This document shows, piece by piece, positions 1 to 3,188 of a stretch of 5,977 nt of DNA (positions within the stretch are counted from its first letter, which is position 1; each line of letters begins with the position of its first letter). Origin of the DNA: Leptospira idonii (GTDB lineage Bacteria; Spirochaetota; Leptospiria; Leptospirales; Leptospiraceae); NCBI RefSeq assembly GCF_004770995.1, contig NZ_RQHW01000014.1:1-5977 (forward strand), given 5' to 3'. The position numbers were made by a program, and so were the translations under genes. The notes under the pieces were generated by a model. The model searched no databases and had not been told where the DNA came from. It was given only the letters and a program-made list of their open reading frames with translations.

Positions 1-30
1 CAAAATTAGATCAGGAAGAAATCATTTAAC

Positions 31-441
31 CTAATAAAAGTTAGAAGAGTGTGACTGGCGAATACTATATTTGTACAGATATATTGTTATAGGTTCCCCA
101 TATCGTTTTATATCGCTAAAGCCCTTTCCTGTTCCTCCTAGATTCGGGTCTGCTCCTGCTTCTAGTAATGCTTTGTAACCTTCAAAACTATCTGCACAGA
201 TGGTCCAAATCAACATAGGAACTTTACCTGGTTCTAAATGATTCGGATTAGCTCCTTCAGATACTAACTTCTTTACTTTAGCTGCATCTCCATCTACCGC
301 AGCATTTACCAAGGCTAAGGCTTGTTTGTCTACGTATGCATCACCCAAGTGGCAATTTGCGCATTTTAATTGAATGGAAAAACAGGACATCTTTGTCATT
401 ATCGATAACATGATTACTATTATTACTCCTAACTGTTTCAT
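31..441 (-). CDS. Exported ankyrin-repeat protein, putative immunity protein for the adjacent lipase toxin
   Basis: This is a 136-residue protein. Residues 1-19 look like a signal peptide (MKQ, then a hydrophobic stretch LGVIIVIMLSIM). Cys20 follows Met-Ser, so a loose spirochaetal lipobox is possible, but Lys at -3 is atypical. Two ankyrin-like units follow: about 40-69 (ALALVNAAVDGD, then KKLVSEGANPN) and about 73-101 (EGYKALLEAGADPN). The last 35 residues do not look ankyrin-like, and the protein ends without a third repeat. Residues 27-31 read CANCH, formally a CXXCH motif. The start is supported by AGGAAGGA at 451-458, nine bases upstream of the ATG. The gene follows the lipase-domain gene by 19 nt. 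Ankyrin proteins are an established class of immunity partner in polymorphic toxin systems, and an exported one fits a toxin acting on periplasm-facing lipids. The ankyrin fold is visible in the sequence; the immunity role is inferred from position and export signal. Confidence 0.75.
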   Translation of the reverse strand: MKQLGVIIVIMLSIMTKMSCFSIQLKCANCHLGDAYVDKQALALVNAAVDGDAAKVKKLVSEGANPNHLEPGKVPMLIWTICADSFEGYKALLEAGADPNLGGTGKGFSDIKRYGEPITIYLYKYSIRQSHSSNFY

Positions 442-450
442 TTTCTATCT

Positions 451-458
451 TCCTTCCT
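451..458 (-). promoter_or_regulatory. Ribosome binding site of the ankyrin gene
   Basis: The minus strand reads AGGAAGGA in the 19-nt gap after the lipase stop codon, nine bases before the ATG at 441-439. It supports independent translation of the putative immunity gene even if the upstream truncated toxin gene is poorly translated. Confidence 0.7.
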
Positions 459-460
459 AC

Positions 461-2134
461 TTAGTTTGAATTTGTTACTGCCGTTTGTGGTGTTCCATTT
501 ACTATATCATTATACAATGCTCTAGTAAATAAATGGATTGAATGCAATTCACCCATGGATCTCGGATTATACCAAGATCTATCATATTCTCCATCTATCT
601 GTGTCCTTTGTCCCGTGGCTGGCATCAGAAATGGATCTTGAAACAACGACGCAAATTCCCCTGGCATTTGGTAGTAATTCACTCGTTGATCTAATCCATT
701 TGCTCCATCTCCCATTGCTAATCTCGTTTGCCAGCCGATATTGGCTGCATTATAAGTATTTGCTGTTAGTCCTGTGGAACCCGCCGCTGCAGATGCTAGA
801 CCTCCACCTAAGGAGTGACCAGTAAAGGAAATTCTATTTTCAAATTCAGGTGTATTCATTAACTTCTCTGCAAGTTTCATAGCATCCCGATGTTGGCTAG
901 AAGTAAATCCTGGTAAATTGATTACATCCGCAAGTATATCCATAAATGAAGTAGGCTCTGTCCCTCTAAATGCTAATACATACTTCTTTGTATTCGAATC
1001 ATAAAATAATTCTGCATGCATACCTGACTCAGTATGGAAATCTTCTGGTTTAAGTCCAAGTTCCTCTAATGCGAATGCATCAACTTTTGTAATTCCTAGT
1101 GCCCCTAAAGAAGCCCTTATGCCCATAGTATTTGCAGAACTATCCCAAAGATCCCAAGCTACACCTGTCGGAAATATTATGTATGCTGCTTCTGACATCA
1201 AACTCTGTTTAAAGGCTTCTACCTTTTTCGCAAATTCCTCTTTACCGTATCTTTCCTCATATTCTTTCACCTTCGCAGGGTCTTTTAATATGGATGCTAT
1301 ATCTTCTGCTTCCTTTCTTAGAGCTTCTGCTTCTTGTGTATCCAATACCTGTGAAGTTGGACCCGTAAATAGATTTATTAAAGACTGAACCCCACTGACT
1401 CCTAGATTTATCGGTAATGTTCCTACTCTATACACAAGGCTCAATAATGCCAACGAGAATCCACCTAATGCTCCCAAAGCTCCTAACGCTATATTCTCCA
1501 AGTTTACACTAACAGGCGCAGGCATATGCTGTTTAAGTAACTCAGCTCTCTTATCTGGAGATAAATCCTTTATTTGTTCTGCTGTTAAGTTAGCTTTCTC
1601 TTTGAGAATCTTATCTTCATCGATCTTTCTCTCTAACTTACTCTTATCTTCTTCACTCAGTCCTTGGATCTGTTCATCCGTTAATCCAGCTTCCCTAAGT
1701 TTCGCTACCTGACCCAGTAATCTCCCTCTATCTTGTGCGGCATTGATGTTATGTTGCACCCAGTCCATGTCCATATTGCTATAGCCATTACCAGTCACAG
1801 TTCCCATTACCACTCCGTTCAATAGACTAGATATCGTTACATTACCCTCTCTATCTACTCGATAGCTCATTCCAAAGCCTGTTGTTGAATCTGTGTAACT
1901 AATTCCTCCAGAGAATCTCTCTATCGTGTCATAGTTGATGTTTAAGTTCGCTCCGGATCTTGGGCCATCTCCGGCGTTTATGTTCGCTCCAATTCCGAAT
2001 CCGCCTGTGGCCGCGTTATAATTTCCGTTGATTTGTATTCCATTTACGATTGAAGCTGAGCCTTCGAGTCTGGCTCCTCCGTATTCGCTCAGTCGGAGAG
2101 ACAAGTTCTGGGTTGCATTCCCTATCCCAAGCAT
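461..2134 (-). CDS. 5'-truncated (orphan) toxin module: shared constant region fused to a class 3 lipase domain
   Basis: This is a 557-residue open frame. Residues 1-142 are identical to residues 218-359 of the large protein at the right of the window. Residues 143-205 form a charged helical linker with the recurring pattern L-T-x-E-Q-I-x-x-L-S. Residues 212-256 are Gly/Leu-rich and hydrophobic, and 262-311 are charged and helical. About 312-545 is a class 3 lipase/phospholipase domain: AFRGTEP (388-394) supplies the oxyanion-side strand, GHSLGGG (439-445) carries the nucleophile Ser441, and His531 or His534 near the end is the likely catalytic His. The usual Gly-Asp acid position appears as Gly492-Glu493. 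The start is doubtful. GGAGG lies only one base before the ATG, and the upstream frame meets an in-frame TAG at 2161-2159, so no full N-terminus exists here. It is best read as a stored C-terminal cassette, silent or weakly expressed, paired with the ankyrin gene. No frameshift or internal stop is present. Confidence 0.85.
   Translation of the reverse strand: MLGIGNATQNLSLRLSEYGGARLEGSASIVNGIQINGNYNAATGGFGIGANINAGDGPRSGANLNINYDTIERFSGGISYTDSTTGFGMSYRVDREGNVTISSLLNGVVMGTVTGNGYSNMDMDWVQHNINAAQDRGRLLGQVAKLREAGLTDEQIQGLSEEDKSKLERKIDEDKILKEKANLTAEQIKDLSPDKRAELLKQHMPAPVSVNLENIALGALGALGGFSLALLSLVYRVGTLPINLGVSGVQSLINLFTGPTSQVLDTQEAEALRKEAEDIASILKDPAKVKEYEERYGKEEFAKKVEAFKQSLMSEAAYIIFPTGVAWDLWDSSANTMGIRASLGALGITKVDAFALEELGLKPEDFHTESGMHAELFYDSNTKKYVLAFRGTEPTSFMDILADVINLPGFTSSQHRDAMKLAEKLMNTPEFENRISFTGHSLGGGLASAAAGSTGLTANTYNAANIGWQTRLAMGDGANGLDQRVNYYQMPGEFASLFQDPFLMPATGQRTQIDGEYDRSWYNPRSMGELHSIHLFTRALYNDIVNGTPQTAVTNSN
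500..1201 (-). other. Class 3 lipase toxin domain (part of the orphan module)
   Basis: This segment encodes about residues 312-545 of the truncated toxin. The GHSLGGG nucleophile elbow places Ser441 at 814-812, the FRGTE strand is 50 residues earlier, and HSIH lies near the C-terminus, so the order is that of an alpha/beta-hydrolase. Class 3 lipase domains are established phospholipase toxins in interbacterial effectors such as some Tle families. Substrate and positional specificity cannot be read from the sequence. Confidence 0.8.
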
Positions 2135-2144
2135 TCCTCCCCAA
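1709..2144 (-). repeat. Constant-region repeat, copy 2 (orphan module)
   Basis: This 436-bp segment matches 4877-5312 at a fixed offset of 3168 bp with no gaps. By hand count there are 29 mismatches (about 93% identity), and none changes the encoded residues from Met1 to Gln142 of the orphan ORF. Homology stops sharply at 2144: beyond it this copy reads into unrelated spacer while the other copy continues coding. At the other end it fades gradually into the related but diverged helical linkers. It is the obvious substrate for recombination between the main gene and the orphan module. Confidence 0.95.
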
Positions 2145-2351
2145 GTCGAGATTCGTTCCTAGCTCAATTTCTCTGTGCCTCCTTGCACAGAAGAAATTGC
2201 TTCGGCCATCCTTGGCCTTCGCCACCGCTAGAAACTCTCTCTCCCGGTTATGAATAGATAACATACATCTTACCTAGGTTTGTTGGGCGCATCTCCCGGC
2301 TCTCAGTCGACGACAACGCTCCTTCGATCCGGTGCGCTCTTTGATTATCAT
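2145..2351. other. GC-rich, structured, apparently non-coding spacer between immunity gene and orphan module
   Basis: No convincing gene is seen in these 207 bp. Positions 2281-2340 are 63% G+C by count, against 38% at 2521-2580 in the neighbouring lipoprotein gene, so the spacer differs in base composition. It holds a long hairpin (2165-2199), a short GGCCA/TGGCC hairpin (2204-2217) and a small GTTAT/ATAAC inverted repeat (2247-2262). A minus-strand frame that starts at 2264 runs through part of it, but most of that frame overlaps the repeat out of frame and looks like chance. The composition and palindromes would suit a dispersed intergenic repeat or the scar of an insertion; neither can be proved here. 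Confidence 0.55.
2165..2199 (-). repeat. Strong hairpin with a Shine-Dalgarno-like loop upstream of the orphan module
   Basis: Arms CAATTTCTCTGTGC (2165-2178) and GCACAGAAGAAATTG (2185-2199) pair over 14 bp with one bulged base, around a 6-nt loop. Read on the minus strand, the loop and first stem base give AAGGAGG. Ten bases further on is TTG-AGC-TAG, in the same frame as the orphan toxin ORF, so the signal could start only a two-codon leader. No T-run follows the hairpin on either strand, so it is not a standard intrinsic terminator. It could be a translational attenuator, an RNA processing site or part of a repeat element. Confidence 0.6.
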
Positions 2352-3188
2352 CTAATTCACCTCCGGTGTGTTTGCTGGTTTCGCTTCCTCGTCAGGGAAG
2401 TTCTTTTTTACATAATTGCGGATAAATCGAAGGTTTAGGCGGCCTTTGGTTTTATTTGTAAGTACGCCAGAATATGTATCTTGTCTATTGCAATATGGAT
2501 ATTCCAAACATAACCAAAAAGGAAAAATATTTAATCCAGACCAGCCATCTGGAAAAACTTTCATTGAAGAATCGGGAGCTTCGTTTTCCGTTTGCTTTAG
2601 TATCTCCTTCAGTTCAGACAAGAAATCGATTCGGTAAGTCAAATCTTTATTAGTTATCTCATCTTCCTTACGCAATTCTAGAGTATCATCATTGGATGCT
2701 CCTTTGAGTATATGCCATTGATTTACATTCTGATAAGATATCTGCCTAGGAAATTCATAAAAACTAATTTCTTTCCAGTAGCCTTTATCTAACCTCAGCA
2801 CTTTAAAAGATGTACGATAAGGATCTTTTTTTGTGTAATAATAATGTAGATTACTAGACAATACCATATATAGCTTGCCTTGGTAGCTATTCAATATGAT
2901 TGGACTATACCCTCTATCTTCATAATCTTCCAACATTCCCAAATCTTCATTACGACTCAGTGTATAATAATCGTCTGGACCTGTAGGATACCAACCTCCT
3001 CCGTGGAAATGCAATGGCCATATCCAGATATATTTTGAAGATCGTCTTTCCTGATGAATCTTAACCAAACGATCTTCTACTTGAATTTCACTTGTCCAAT
3101 CTCGACGATACGGACGATCAAACATTCCGTTGATACTACAACCATTCAACTCGAACATCAATAATATCAGAATTATTTTACTTCTCAT
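2352..3188 (-). CDS. Putative immunity lipoprotein for the phospholipase C-like toxin
   Basis: This is a 278-residue protein with a lipoprotein signal: basic MRSK, hydrophobic IILILLMF, then the lipobox L14-N15-G16-C17, predicting Cys17 as the lipidated N-terminus. The mature part is rich in Trp, Tyr and charged residues with no membrane segment and no family I recognise. Notable patches are IWIWPLHFHGGGW (about 54-66) and FPDGWSGLNIFPFWL (about 213-227). The ATG overlaps the upstream toxin stop by four bases (ATGA, 3188-3185), and AGGAG at 3199-3203 lies ten bases upstream, so translation is probably coupled to the toxin. A small exported gene overlapping the end of a toxin-tipped gene is the usual position of a cognate immunity gene. 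The lipoprotein call is from sequence; the immunity role is inferred. An accessory lipoprotein needed for toxin folding or export is the main alternative. Confidence 0.8.
   Translation of the reverse strand: MRSKIILILLMFELNGCSINGMFDRPYRRDWTSEIQVEDRLVKIHQERRSSKYIWIWPLHFHGGGWYPTGPDDYYTLSRNEDLGMLEDYEDRGYSPIILNSYQGKLYMVLSSNLHYYYTKKDPYRTSFKVLRLDKGYWKEISFYEFPRQISYQNVNQWHILKGASNDDTLELRKEDEITNKDLTYRIDFLSELKEILKQTENEAPDSSMKVFPDGWSGLNIFPFWLCLEYPYCNRQDTYSGVLTNKTKGRLNLRFIRNYVKKNFPDEEAKPANTPEVN

Noticed and set aside
1..120. Frameshift that would extend the ankyrin gene
   Set aside because: The other two minus-strand frames hit stop codons within this stretch and show no ankyrin-like continuation.
538..825. 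Plus-strand open frame of 95 codons
   Set aside because: It lies antisense to the lipase domain, whose motifs prove the minus-strand frame. No protein features were seen.
1119..1388. Plus-strand open frame of 89 codons
   Set aside because: Antisense shadow of the orphan toxin linker and early lipase domain, with low-complexity Ser/Ala composition typical of such shadows.
2165..2199. Hairpin as an intrinsic terminator of the lipoprotein gene
   Set aside because: No T-run follows on the minus strand, and it lies more than 150 bp past the stop codon.
2050..2253. Plus-strand open frame of 67 codons over the repeat edge and spacer
   Set aside because: Antisense to the repeat and crossing a homology breakpoint; no ribosome site or protein features.
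2016..2264. Minus-strand open frame of 82 codons across the spacer and repeat edge
   Set aside because: More than half overlaps the constant-region repeat out of frame, where synonymous-only changes show the other frame is the coding one. No recognisable protein features.
2282..2288. GTTGGGC, a match to the integron attC core GTTRRRY
   Set aside because: No partner RYYYAAC box at a suitable distance on the required side and no attC fold, so an integron cassette is not supported.
2135..2351. Promoter for the orphan module in the spacer
   Set aside because: Only scattered AT-rich hexamers such as TATGTT were seen, with no -35/-10 pair at proper spacing that stands out from chance.
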